From CAXTEJ01 sp964243295 (GTDB taxonomy: Bacteria; Actinomycetota; Actinomycetes; Actinomycetales; Angustibacteraceae): 64,000 bases of DNA. Below, one piece after another: positions 54,098 to 62,962 of the stretch. The notes beneath the pieces are model-generated. The model did not search any database, was not told the DNA's origin, and saw only the letters and a program-made list of their open reading frames with translations. The DNA is taken from assembly GCA_964243295.1 (NCBI GenBank), contig CAXTEJ010000004.1, forward strand, positions 62,001 to 126,000. The letters are read 5' to 3'. Made by a program: the position numbers and the translations under genes. Numbering within the stretch: the stretch's first letter is position 1; every line of letters starts with the position of its first letter.

Positions 54098-55051
54098 TCA
54101 GCTGGCCACACGCCGTGCCCGCGCTGCTGCAGCCGCCATCCGCGCCCGCAGCTCATCGAAGTGGCCCAGGTCGGACCAGGCGAAGCGGACGACGCACCAA
54201 CCGGCTCGTTCGATGGCGAGCTCGCGACGGCGCTCACGGACCACGACGTCCTCAGCTCGCTCGCCAGGCCGCAGCAGACGGTTGTACTTGATGCGGCCGT
54301 CGAACTCAGCGACGAGCCGCAGCGAGCGCCAGGCCATGTCGGCGCGCACCACGCCCACGTCGGTCGCGATGCGGAGCTGCAGCACCTCGGGCGCCCAGCC
54401 GACGGTCGTGAGGTCGACCCGAAGCAGCGTCTCGCCCGCCGACTCCGACCGGCCGTCCGCCGCGGCCAGCGCGCGCCCCGCTGCACGCGAGCCTGGCCAG
54501 TCGAGGTGACGCGTGTGCAGGGCCAGCAGCTCGGCACGTGCGACGCTCGAGGCCAGCACACCGTCCAGCGCGACCACGGCTGAGGCGTGCTCGACCGAGC
54601 GGGCGAGGTCGTGCGCGGTGCGCGGCGCACTGGTGACGCGCAGTCCCTCGAGCGTGATGACGTCGTCGTCGGGCAGGTCCGCCTCGTGGTGCTGAACGTC
54701 GGCCTCGCGCCGCGGCGACCCACGTCCGAGCGGGTGGGTCACGTGGACCACATCGAGCGGCACCTCGTGCAGGCGCAGCCCGTGGTGGACCGCCGCGCTG
54801 TGGTGACTCAGCACCGACGGCGCTGTCAGCCGCAGGAGGACGGCGCGGGCCTGGAGCCTGTGCCGGTGCTCGATGTCGAGAGCAGACCACGGCAGGTCCG
54901 TGAGGGCGCCGCGTCTGATGCGCGTCCAGTCACCCGTGCGCACGAGGCGCGCGATCTCCAGCGGGGACAGGCCCGCCGTCCGCGCCTGCGCCGTGGTGAA
55001 GACGCCGGCCTGGTCACTGGCCAGGAGCCGAAGTGATGGAGGAAGGGTCAT
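54098..55051 (-). CDS. AbiEi-like winged-helix protein with C-terminal DUF559-type nuclease domain
   Basis: 317 aa. Residues 1-50 form a winged-helix start of the AbiEi antitoxin kind (LLASDQAGVFTTAQARTAGL; LVRTGDWTRIRRGALTD). The C-terminal third carries a PD-(D/E)XK-like core: ADMAWRSLRLVAEFDGRIKY, with the Asp, Glu-Phe-Asp and Lys in the order of DUF559/Vsr-type nucleases. No AbiEii toxin partner is next to it, so it is a solo gene. Such proteins are frequent in actinobacteria and their function is unproven. ATG 55051 has GAAGG upstream, and an ATG at 55081 is in frame. It is bracketed by inverted repeat pairs. Confidence 0.82.
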   Translation of the reverse strand: MTLPPSLRLLASDQAGVFTTAQARTAGLSPLEIARLVRTGDWTRIRRGALTDLPWSALDIEHRHRLQARAVLLRLTAPSVLSHHSAAVHHGLRLHEVPLDVVHVTHPLGRGSPRREADVQHHEADLPDDDVITLEGLRVTSAPRTAHDLARSVEHASAVVALDGVLASSVARAELLALHTRHLDWPGSRAAGRALAAADGRSESAGETLLRVDLTTVGWAPEVLQLRIATDVGVVRADMAWRSLRLVAEFDGRIKYNRLLRPGERAEDVVVRERRRELAIERAGWCVVRFAWSDLGHFDELRARMAAAAARARRVAS

Positions 55052-55256
55052 GCGGTGAGCCTTCGGTCCGCCGTCCCTCATGTCGACGGCTTGCATCAAG
55101 CCTGTGGACGGTGTGCGCCCAGCTGTCGGCTGTGGACGACGACGCCCACGCAGCTGCACCTGGGTATGGACGTCGGCACGCCGGGACGTCGCCCGTAGCC
55201 GACCACGGCGGGTCCGGGTCAGGCGGTCACGACGGGACCCAGCGACACGACACCAC

Positions 55257-55569
55257 GTGACGTGGTGACCGCAGCCCGCGCCCGGCGGCCACGCGACACC
55301 CGCTGGCCCACTGCCCGACGTCCGCCATCCGGGACAACCGCCCCTTCACGCGACGACGACCCGCCTCCCCCGGCGTCCAAACCTCGGGAAGCGAGTCGTC
55401 ACGTACGTAACGTGATCACTGCAGCCCGCGCTCCGCGGCCACGCGACACCCGCTGGCCCACTGCGCGACGTCCGCCATCTGAGACGGAGACCCCTTCACG
55501 CGACGACGACCCGCCTCCCCCGGCGTCCGAGCCTGGGGAAGCAAGTCGTCGCCTACGTAACGTGATCAC
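55257..55569 (-). repeat. Right repeat pair (150-bp tandem unit) with inverted core
   Basis: A 150-bp unit at 55257-55406 is repeated at 55407-55556, with a third start at 55557. TACGTAACGTGATCAC occurs at 55404-55419 and 55554-55569. It is the reverse complement of the core in the left pair. The first copy has a diverged core (GTGACGTGGTGACC). On the plus strand the array happens to be open and would give a repeated Arg/Pro-rich peptide (PRDTRWPTARRPPS), which I regard as non-coding. Confidence 0.85.
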
Positions 55570-55656
55570 GGTCGCCCGGGGCGCCGCCGCGAAGGACCAA
55601 CACCGGCGGTGGACGCCGACGCTGGCGCCGGCGACGCGGCGCCGAGGGGGTGGCGG

Positions 55657-56679
55657 TCAGCGCAGGCGGTGGCCGGCGCTGCTGAGGTGCTGGCAGGCCT
55701 CGACGACGCGGGCGGTGAGGCCGAGCTCGGCGGCCTTGCCCCAGACGCGGGGGTCGTACATCTTCTTGTTGCCGACCTCGCCGTCGACCTTCAGGACGCC
55801 GTCGTAGTTGCGGAGCATGTGGTCGGCGACGGGGCGGGCGAAGGCGTACTGGGTGTCGGTGTCGACGTTCATCTTCACGACGCCGTAGCTGACGGCGTCG
55901 GCGATCTCGGAGGCCAGCGAGCCCGAGCCGCCGTGGAAGACCAGGTCGAGCGGCTTGTCCTTGCCGTACTTCTCGCCGACGGCCTGCTGGGCGTCGCGCA
56001 GGATCTCCGGGCGCAGCTTGACGTTGCCGGGCTTGTAGACCCCGTGCACGTTGCCGAAGGTGAGGGCGGCCATGTAGCGGCCGTTCTCGCCCAGCCCGAG
56101 GGCCTCGGCGGTGGCGAGCGCGTCGCCGGGGGTCGTGTAGAGCTTCTCGTTCATCTCGCCCTCGACGCCGTCCTCCTCGCCGCCGACGACGCCCACCTCG
56201 ATCTCGAGCACGATCTTGGCGGCCGCCGACAGCTCGAGCAGCTCGCGGGCGATCGAGAGGTTCTCCTCGAGCTCGACGGCCGACCCGTCCCACATGTGCG
56301 ACTGGAACAGCGGGTCCTCGCCGCGGTCGACGCGCTGCTTCGAGATCGCGAGCAGCGGGCGGACGTAGCTGTCGAGCTTGTCCTTGGGGCAGTGGTCGGT
56401 GTGCAGCGCGATGTTGACGTCGTGCTTCTTCGCGATCTCGTGGGCGAAGGCGGCGAGCGCGGAGGCGCCGGCCACCATCTCCTTGACCGACTGCCCCGAC
56501 AGGTACTCGGCGCCACCGGTCGAGATCTGGATGATGCCGTCGCTCTCGGCCTCGGCGAAGCCGGCGATGGCCGCGTTGAGGGTCTGCGAGGACGTGACGT
56601 TGATCGCGGGGAAGGCGTACTGGCCGGCCTTCGCGCCGTCGAGCATCGCGGCGTAGACCTCGGGGGTGGCGATGGGCAT
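55657..56679 (-). CDS. fbaA: Class II fructose-bisphosphate aldolase
   Basis: Zinc aldolase of glycolysis and gluconeogenesis, 340 aa. Start MPIATPEVYAAMLDGAKAGQ. Catalytic and metal residues are seen in ALHTDHCPKD, IEVGVVGGEEDG, TFGNVHGVYKPG and VFHGGSGS. The final VKMNVDTDTQYAFARPV belongs to the class IIA long form. Start ATG 56679 has GGAGGAG nearby. It is probably single or followed by nothing on its strand, since the downstream flank is the right repeat array. Confidence 0.97.
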   Translation of the reverse strand: MPIATPEVYAAMLDGAKAGQYAFPAINVTSSQTLNAAIAGFAEAESDGIIQISTGGAEYLSGQSVKEMVAGASALAAFAHEIAKKHDVNIALHTDHCPKDKLDSYVRPLLAISKQRVDRGEDPLFQSHMWDGSAVELEENLSIARELLELSAAAKIVLEIEVGVVGGEEDGVEGEMNEKLYTTPGDALATAEALGLGENGRYMAALTFGNVHGVYKPGNVKLRPEILRDAQQAVGEKYGKDKPLDLVFHGGSGSLASEIADAVSYGVVKMNVDTDTQYAFARPVADHMLRNYDGVLKVDGEVGNKKMYDPRVWGKAAELGLTARVVEACQHLSSAGHRLR

Positions 56680-56727
56680 GGGGGGCTCCTCCGGCGGTGC
56701 GTGGTCGACGGCTGTGCTGCTCGGTGC

Positions 56728-58089
56728 TCAACCTATACGGGCCTCGGCCAACCGCTCGGCGGCCTTGCGGCAGGCGATCTGCACCGGGTCCCACACCGGC
56801 GAGAACGGCGGGGCGTAGGCGAGGTCCGCGGCGGCGACGTCCGCCACACCGAGCCCGGCCCACATGGCCATCGCGGCGATGTCGACCCGCTTGCCGGCGC
56901 CTCGGCCACCGACGACCTGGACGCCGACGAGCCGGCCGTCTGCCCGGTCGGCGAGCACCCGCACGGTCACCGGGTCGGCCTCGGGCATGTAGCCCGAGGC
57001 GGTCGTCGACTCGAGGGTCACGACCTCGACGTCCCAGCCCTGCTCGGCGGCCCACGACGACAGGACGCCGGCGCGCGAGACCTCGAGGTCGGCGGCCCGG
57101 GTGATCGCGGTGCCGACGACCCCCTCGAACGCCGCGTCGCCACCGCCGAGGTTGGTGCCGGCGACCCGGCCGGCCTTGTTGGCGTGGGTGCCGAGCGGCA
57201 CGAACCAGTGGCTGCGCACGACCCGGTCGTAGACCTCGCAGCAGTCCCCGGCGGCCCACACGCCCGGCTGCAGCCGCTGGTGGTCGTCGGGCCGCAGCGC
57301 CCCGCGCTCACCGAGCGCGATGCCGGCGTCGGTCGCGAGCGACGTGCGCGCCCGGACGCCGATCGCGAGCGCCACCACGTCCGCCGGGTGCTCGTCACCG
57401 CCCACGCACACGCCCGACACCTGCCCGGACGGCGACCGGTCGAGGCCGGTGATCTCGGTGCCGGTCACGACCGTGACGCCTGCGCGCTCGAGGGCCTGGC
57501 GCACCAGCGCGCCCAGCTCGGGGTCGAGCGAGGACGCCAGCGGCTCGTCGCTGCGGGTGGCGAGCGTGGTCGCGAGGCCGCGCCTCGCGAAGGTCTCGGC
57601 CATCTCGACGCCGATGTAGCCGCCGCCGACCACCAGGGCGGTGCGGGCGCCGGGCACCAGCGCGCGCCAGGCCGCGCCGTCGTCGAGGGTCTTGACCGGC
57701 AGCACGCCCGGCACGTCGCGCGCCCAGCCGGGCACCACCGGCTCGGCGCCGGTGGCGAGCAGCAGCTCGTCGAAACCCAGCCGGGTGGTCGCGCCGTCCG
57801 CGCGCACCTCGACGTGGCCCGACGCGAGGTCGAGCGCGGTCACCTCGGCGCCCATCCGCAGGTCGACGCCGGCCGCGCGGTGCTGCTCGGCGGTGCGCGC
57901 CACCAGGGCGTCGCCGGACGCGACGTCGCCCGCGATCCAGTAGGGCAGCCCGCAAGCGCTGTACGACGTGTGCCCGGTGCGCTCGAGCACCACGACCTCG
58001 AGGTCGCGGCCTCGGCGGCGAGCCTCGCGCAGCGCCTGGTGCGCCGCGCTCATGCCGGCCGCGTCCGCCCCCACCACGACCAGCCGCAT
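56728..58089 (-). CDS. FAD-dependent pyridine nucleotide-disulfide oxidoreductase, CoA-disulfide reductase-like
   Basis: 453-aa FAD/NAD(P) enzyme. N-terminal FAD motif VVVGADAAGMSAAHQA. The single redox cysteine C46 is in SYSACGLPYWI, the pattern of CoA-disulfide reductase, NADH oxidase and persulfide reductases, not the CxxxxC of lipoamide dehydrogenase. NAD motif VVGGGYIGVEMAE, second FAD motif GVWAAGDCCEVYD, and dimerisation domain with YAPPFSPVWDPVQIA. It could protect thiols or reduce CoA disulfides. It is divergent from the HAD gene by 54 bp and upstream of fbaA on the same strand. Confidence 0.9.
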   Translation of the reverse strand: MRLVVVGADAAGMSAAHQALREARRRGRDLEVVVLERTGHTSYSACGLPYWIAGDVASGDALVARTAEQHRAAGVDLRMGAEVTALDLASGHVEVRADGATTRLGFDELLLATGAEPVVPGWARDVPGVLPVKTLDDGAAWRALVPGARTALVVGGGYIGVEMAETFARRGLATTLATRSDEPLASSLDPELGALVRQALERAGVTVVTGTEITGLDRSPSGQVSGVCVGGDEHPADVVALAIGVRARTSLATDAGIALGERGALRPDDHQRLQPGVWAAGDCCEVYDRVVRSHWFVPLGTHANKAGRVAGTNLGGGDAAFEGVVGTAITRAADLEVSRAGVLSSWAAEQGWDVEVVTLESTTASGYMPEADPVTVRVLADRADGRLVGVQVVGGRGAGKRVDIAAMAMWAGLGVADVAAADLAYAPPFSPVWDPVQIACRKAAERLAEARIG

Positions 58090-58143
58090 GCCGCGACCGT
58101 AACCCGCCCACGGCCGGCCACCGCGACACGGGCACCTGCCACC

Positions 58144-58950
58144 ATGGCGGCCATGACCGAGCGACCGGTGGACTGCTGGCTGACCGACATGGACGGCGTG
58201 CTGGTGCACGAGGAGCGCGCCATCCCCGGGGCCGGCGAGTTCATCGCGGCCCTGCAGGCCTCGGGCCTGCGGTTCCTCGTGCTGACCAACAACTCGATCT
58301 ACACCCCGCGCGACCTGCGCGCCCGGCTGCTGCAGGGCGGGATCGACGTCCCGGAGCAGTCGATCTGGACCTCCGCGATGGCCACGGCGCAGTTCCTCGA
58401 CGATCAGCGGCCGGGCGGGTCGGCGTACGTGATCGGCGAGGCGGGGCTCACCACGGCGCTGCACGAGAACGGCTACGTGCTGACCGACCGCGACCCCGAC
58501 TACGTGGTGCTCGGCGAGACCCGCACCTACTCCTTCGAGTCGCTCACCAGGGCGATCCGGCTCATCGAGGGCGGGGCGCGCTTCATCGCCACCAACCCCG
58601 ACGCGACCGGCCCGTCCCCCGACGGGTCGCTGCCCGCCACCGGCTCGGTCGCCGCGATGGTCAGCCGCGCCACCGGCGTCGAGCCGTACTTCGTCGGCAA
58701 GCCGAACCCGCTGATGATGCGCAGCGCCCTGAACCGCATCGAGGCGCACTCGGAGACCACCGTCATGGTCGGCGACCGCATGGACACCGACGTCAAGAGC
58801 GGGCTGGAGGCGGGGCTGCGCACGGTGCTGGTGCTGACCGGCTCGACCCGCGCCGAGCACGTCGAGCGGTTCCCCTACCGCCCGACGAGGGTCGTCGACT
58901 CGATCGCGGACGTCGTCGAGCTCGTGACGAGCCACGCACCCGTCGGCTGA
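58144..58950 (+). CDS. HAD-IIA phosphatase (NagD-like)
   Basis: Haloacid-dehalogenase phosphatase of 268 aa. The nucleophile motif is WLTDMDGVLVHEERAIPGAG, motif II LTNNS, and the C-terminal metal site VMVGDRMDTDVKSGLEAGL after VGKPNPLMM. The IIA cap is between. The natural substrate may be a sugar or nucleotide phosphate. ATG 58144 or ATG 58153 is the start. There is no ribosome site, so the mRNA may be leaderless. Confidence 0.92.
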   Translation: MAAMTERPVDCWLTDMDGVLVHEERAIPGAGEFIAALQASGLRFLVLTNNSIYTPRDLRARLLQGGIDVPEQSIWTSAMATAQFLDDQRPGGSAYVIGEAGLTTALHENGYVLTDRDPDYVVLGETRTYSFESLTRAIRLIEGGARFIATNPDATGPSPDGSLPATGSVAAMVSRATGVEPYFVGKPNPLMMRSALNRIEAHSETTVMVGDRMDTDVKSGLEAGLRTVLVLTGSTRAEHVERFPYRPTRVVDSIADVVELVTSHAPVG

Positions 58951-59380
58951 CGCGCGCCGGTCAGCGGGTGCGCACGGGCTCCAGGTCGAGCCCGGGCGAC
59001 GCCTCGACCGCGCCGTCGGCGAGCACCGAGGTCGCGCCACCAGCGCGGCGCCACGACCTGTCGGCGGACGACGGTGGGTGGCGTGAGCGGGCGCGCCGGC
59101 CCGCTGACGGGGCCGGCGTCGGCGCCGCGCGGCGGCTCGAGGGTGTGCGTCACACCGCAGACGTTGGCGTGCTGCGCTCGGACGGTGATGCCAGCCACGT
59201 GGGAGGCGACTGTGAGGCCGGAGCGCGTCGCCGGACCACGACGGACGGGCGCGCCCGCGGGAGGTGGTTGGATATCGGGGTCGGTAGGGAGGCTCGTACC
59301 GGCCCCGTGAGCACGCGCGAGCAGCCACGGACACACCATCGCGACGGCTCGCACGGCGGGCTGGCACAGGAGGACTCACA
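58951..59380. other. 430-bp region without a recognised gene
   Basis: No convincing ORF. On the minus strand a short tail reads GGATSVLADGAVEASPGLDL then a stop at 58961, possibly the end of a decayed gene that I cannot name. The 3' part carries the AGGAGG ribosome site for the next gene (seven bases before GTG 59381). Confidence 0.4.
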
Positions 59381-61711
59381 GTGCGGTTGCGGGACCGGCT
59401 GGACGGACGTCGCGTCCTGCTCACCGGCGTCACCGGGTTCGTCGGCGAGGCGCTGCTGCAGCGCATGCTGACCGACCTGCCCGGCGTCGTCCCGGTCGTG
59501 CTCGTGCGCCCGAAGGCCGGCCAGACCGGCCGCGACCGCGTCGCCGCGCTGCTGCGCAAGCCCACCTTCGCGACCGCGCTGCAGCGCGCGGGCAGCCCGG
59601 CGGCCCTGCTCGCGAGGGTCGAAGTCATCGAGGGCGACCTCGACGCCCTGCCCGAGCTGCCCCGCGACCTGGACGTCGTCGTCCACTGCGCCGGTGACGT
59701 GTCGTTCGACCCGCCCATCCAGGACGCCTTCCGCACCAACGTCGCCGGCACCCGCGGCCTGCTGCTGCGGCTGCTCGAGGCCGTTGTCGCCACCGGGCGC
59801 ACGCCCCACTACGTCCACGTGTCCACCGCGTACGTCGGCGGGCGCCGCCGCGGGGCCGTGCCCGAGCGCTCGGTCGACCACGACGTCGACTGGCGCGTCG
59901 AGCAGGCCGCCGGCGCCCGGCTGGCCGAGCGCATCGAGGACGACTCCCGCACCCCCGCGCACCTCACCCGCCTGCGCGCCGACGCCGAGCGCGACCACGG
60001 CCGGGCCGGGCCGATCACGTCCGCGCAGGACGCCGAGCGCCGCCGCCGCGAGTGGGTCAAGGACCAGCAGAAGGCCGCGGGCGGCGAGCGCGCCCGCTCG
60101 CTGGGCTGGACCGACGTCTACACCTTCACCAAGGCGATGGGCGAGCGGGTCGTCGAGGAGCTCACCAGCGGCACCTCGACGGACGCCCCCGGCGCCCCGG
60201 CGCTGCCGGTCAGCGTGGTGCGGCCGAGCATCATCGAGTCCGCGCTCGTGCACCCCCACCCGGGGTGGATCGAGGGCTTCAAGATGGCCGAGCCGGTCAT
60301 CTTGGCCTACGGCCGCGGTGAGTTCCCCGAGTTCCCCGCCGCCCCCGACTCGGTCGTCGACATCGTGCCGGTCGACCTCGTGGTCAACGCGATCCTGGCC
60401 GTGTGCGCGACCACGCCCGAGCCGGGCCGACCGCAGTACTTCCACGTCTCCTCCGGCGGGCGCAACGCGCTGACCTTCCGGCGGTTGTACGAGCTGGTGC
60501 GCGAGCACTTCGAGGCCCACCCGTTCGACCTCAGCGAGCGCGGCGCCGTCCGGTTGCCGACCTGGCGGTTCCCGGGGTCGGTGCGCGTCGAGCGCGCGCT
60601 GACGCAGGGCGAGACCGCCCACCGCCTCGCCGAGCGGGCCCTGAGCCTCGCCCCCCGCAGCGACCGGGTGCGCGACCTCGCCCGCGAGCTCGACCGCACC
60701 AAGGGCAGGCTGGAGTTCCTGCGCCGCTACCTCGAGCTCTACCGCTCCTACACCCAGGTCGAGCTGCAGTTCGTCGACGACCGCACTCTCGCGCTGCACC
60801 GCGCCCTCGACCCCGCCGACGTCGAGCCGTTCGGCTTCGACACCGCGGTCGTCGACTGGACGGTGTACATCCGCGACATCCACTGCCCCGCCGTCACCGC
60901 GCCGGTCCGCAAGTACGACGTGGTCCGCAAGCGCCGCGCCGCCGCGGGCGAGCCACCGCCGCGCCGCATCGACGGCGACCCCTCGGGCGTCCTGGCCGTC
61001 TTCGACATGGACGGCACGCTCATGTCGAGCAACGTCATCGAGACCTACCTGTGGCTGCGGCTGCCCGAGCTCGACCGCGCCGCCCGCGCCCGCGAGATCG
61101 GCGCCCTGCTGCGCCGGGTGCCGTCGTACATCGGAGCGGAGCGGCGTGACCGCGGCGGCTTCCTGCGCGCGGTGTACCGGCGCTACGCCGGCGCGGACCT
61201 CGCCGAGCTCGACGCGCTCGTCGACGAGGTCGTCACCCCCCACGTGCTCGAGCGCGTCAGCGGCGCGGCGCTGCGCCGGGTGCGCGAGCACCGCGCCGCC
61301 GGCCACCACACCGTGCTGCTGACCGGTGCGGTGCGGCCGCTGACCCGGCCGCTGTCACCGCTGTTCGACCACGTCGTCGCGGCCGAGCTGTCGGTCGGCA
61401 GCGACGGGCGGGCCACCGGGTTCTTGTCGACGCCGCCCCTGGTGGGGGAGTCGAGGGCGGCGTGGCTGGTGCGCTACGCCGAGCTGAACGGCTACGACCT
61501 CACCCGCTCCTACGGCTACGCCGACAGCCACTCCGACCTGCCGTTGCTGCGCGCGGTCGGCAAGCCCACGGCCGTCTCGCCCGACGTCACGCTGTTCCGC
61601 GCGGCCCGCACGGCGCGCTGGCCGGTCGAGACGTGGGGAGCGCCGAGCGGCACCGGGCGGCTGACGGTGCCCGACGTGAGCCACGACCGCACGGGGGTCG
61701 CACTGCCGTGA
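59381..61711 (+). CDS. Fatty acyl-reductase-like NAD-binding protein fused to a HAD-IB phosphatase
   Basis: 776-aa two-part enzyme. Residues 1 to about 400 are an extended SDR of the fatty acyl-CoA reductase (male-sterility) type. It has the NAD(P) loop TGVTGFVGEALL, VHCAGDVSFD, VHVSTAYVGG, and the catalytic Y247/K251 in DVYTFTKAMGE. A helical linker with LEFLRRYLELYRSYTQ follows (about residues 420-530). The C-terminal domain is a HAD-IB phosphatase with D542 in VFDMDGTLMSSNVIE, LLTGAV, and GYADSHSDLPLL. It may reduce an acyl-CoA or thioester and remove a phosphate, but no substrate is known. GTG start with AGGAGG. Its stop overlaps the next gene by one base. Confidence 0.87.
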   Translation: MRLRDRLDGRRVLLTGVTGFVGEALLQRMLTDLPGVVPVVLVRPKAGQTGRDRVAALLRKPTFATALQRAGSPAALLARVEVIEGDLDALPELPRDLDVVVHCAGDVSFDPPIQDAFRTNVAGTRGLLLRLLEAVVATGRTPHYVHVSTAYVGGRRRGAVPERSVDHDVDWRVEQAAGARLAERIEDDSRTPAHLTRLRADAERDHGRAGPITSAQDAERRRREWVKDQQKAAGGERARSLGWTDVYTFTKAMGERVVEELTSGTSTDAPGAPALPVSVVRPSIIESALVHPHPGWIEGFKMAEPVILAYGRGEFPEFPAAPDSVVDIVPVDLVVNAILAVCATTPEPGRPQYFHVSSGGRNALTFRRLYELVREHFEAHPFDLSERGAVRLPTWRFPGSVRVERALTQGETAHRLAERALSLAPRSDRVRDLARELDRTKGRLEFLRRYLELYRSYTQVELQFVDDRTLALHRALDPADVEPFGFDTAVVDWTVYIRDIHCPAVTAPVRKYDVVRKRRAAAGEPPPRRIDGDPSGVLAVFDMDGTLMSSNVIETYLWLRLPELDRAARAREIGALLRRVPSYIGAERRDRGGFLRAVYRRYAGADLAELDALVDEVVTPHVLERVSGAALRRVREHRAAGHHTVLLTGAVRPLTRPLSPLFDHVVAAELSVGSDGRATGFLSTPPLVGESRAAWLVRYAELNGYDLTRSYGYADSHSDLPLLRAVGKPTAVSPDVTLFRAARTARWPVETWGAPSGTGRLTVPDVSHDRTGVALP

Positions 61712-62919
61712 TGCTCGCGCTCGAGCTGTTCCGCTCGATCCCCCGCTTCGCCGCGGCGCGGGCCATCGGGTCGCGCATGCCCGGTCTGCTGATCGGGCCG
61801 ATGGCGCCCGTGCGCCTCGTGACCCGCGACGAGCCCGAGGTGCGCCACGACGGCTGGGCCCGGGTGCGCCCGCTGCTGTCGGGCATCTGCGGCTCCGACC
61901 TGGGGGCCGTCACCGGCTCGACGTCGCTGTACTTCTCGGCGCTCATCTCGATGCCGTTCGTGCCCGGCCACGAGGTCGTCGGCGAGCTCGCGGAGGACTG
62001 CCAGGACCTGCCGCGGGGGACCCGCGTCGTCGTCGACCCGGTGCTCGCGTGCGCCGCCCGCGGCCTCGAGCCGTGCGCCCCGTGCCGCAGCGGCCGCACG
62101 AACCTGTGCGACCACGTGACGGTGGGCCACGTCGCGCCCGGGCTGCAGACCGGCTTCTGCCGCGACACCGGCGGCGGGTGGGGCGAGCAGCTGGTCGCCC
62201 ACCGCTCGCAGCTGCACGTCGTGCCCGACGAGCTGAGCGACGAGCGCGCCGTGCTGGTCGAGCCCATGGCCTGCGCCGTGCAGCTGGCCCGCCGGGCGCA
62301 GGTGCCCACCGGGGGCAGCGTGCTCGTCTCCGGCGCCGGCGCCGTCGGGCTGTTCGCGACGCTGGCGCTGCGCGAGCTGACCGACGCCGGCCGCATCACG
62401 GTCATCGCCAAGCACGGCCGCCAGGCCGACCTGGCCCGCGCGTTCGGCGCCACCGACGTCGCCTCGCCCGACGAGGCCATGCGGGCGGTGCGGCGCTCGA
62501 CGCGGGCGCTGCGGGTGGCCCCCGAGGGCATCCCCGCCCCCGCCGCCCGGCTGGCCGGCGGCGCGAGCGAGATGCTGCTCGGCGGCGTCGACGTGGCCGT
62601 CGACGCGGTCGGCTCGACCGGGTCGCTCGACACCGTGCTGCGCTCGACCCGCGCCGGCGGGCGCGTCGTCCTGTCGGGCATGCCCTCCCCGGCCGACCTG
62701 TCGCCGGCGTGGTTCCGCGAGCTCGAGGTCGCCGGCACCTACGCCTCCAGCGGCGACTGCTTCGACGTCGCCCTGAAGCTCGCGCAGCACGCACCCCTCG
62801 ACGGCGTGGTCGGCGGGCGATATCCGCTGCACCGCTGGCGCGAGGCGCTCGACCACGCCCACTCCGCAGGCCGTCTCGGCACCGTCAAGGTCTGCTTCGA
62901 CGTCCGCAGCCGCGCATGA
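61711..62919 (+). CDS. Zinc-dependent alcohol dehydrogenase
   Basis: 402-aa MDR dehydrogenase. Catalytic zinc Cys in SGICGSDLGAV and His-Glu in VPGHEVVGEL. Structural zinc cysteines are in CAARGLEPCAPC and RTNLC. Rossmann motif SGAGAVGLFATLAL. A 35-residue N-terminal extension (SIPRFAAARAIGSRMPGLL) and an insertion near residues 255-290 make it longer than common ADHs. ATG 61711 shares a base with the upstream stop (TGATG), so it is coupled to the acyl-reductase fusion. It may interconvert an aldehyde and alcohol made by that enzyme. Confidence 0.9.
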   Translation: MLALELFRSIPRFAAARAIGSRMPGLLIGPMAPVRLVTRDEPEVRHDGWARVRPLLSGICGSDLGAVTGSTSLYFSALISMPFVPGHEVVGELAEDCQDLPRGTRVVVDPVLACAARGLEPCAPCRSGRTNLCDHVTVGHVAPGLQTGFCRDTGGGWGEQLVAHRSQLHVVPDELSDERAVLVEPMACAVQLARRAQVPTGGSVLVSGAGAVGLFATLALRELTDAGRITVIAKHGRQADLARAFGATDVASPDEAMRAVRRSTRALRVAPEGIPAPAARLAGGASEMLLGGVDVAVDAVGSTGSLDTVLRSTRAGGRVVLSGMPSPADLSPAWFRELEVAGTYASSGDCFDVALKLAQHAPLDGVVGGRYPLHRWREALDHAHSAGRLGTVKVCFDVRSRA

Positions 62920-62962
62920 TGGTGGCGCGCGGACCCATCGTGAACCGACCAAGGAGCACCAC

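Noticed and set aside
54098..55051. A full AbiE abortive-infection (toxin-antitoxin) system
   Set aside because: No AbiEii nucleotidyltransferase toxin gene is adjacent, so a two-gene AbiE system is not supported.
53571..55569. CRISPR array in the repeat region
   Set aside because: There are only two copies of long repeats on each side, with no regular 28-37 bp repeats, unique spacers or cas genes.
55262..55807. Plus-strand 181-aa repeat protein (PRDTRWPTARRPPS units)
   Set aside because: The repeats are better explained as a DNA-level 150-bp tandem duplication. The peptide is Arg/Pro-rich nonsense and the frame runs into fbaA antisense.
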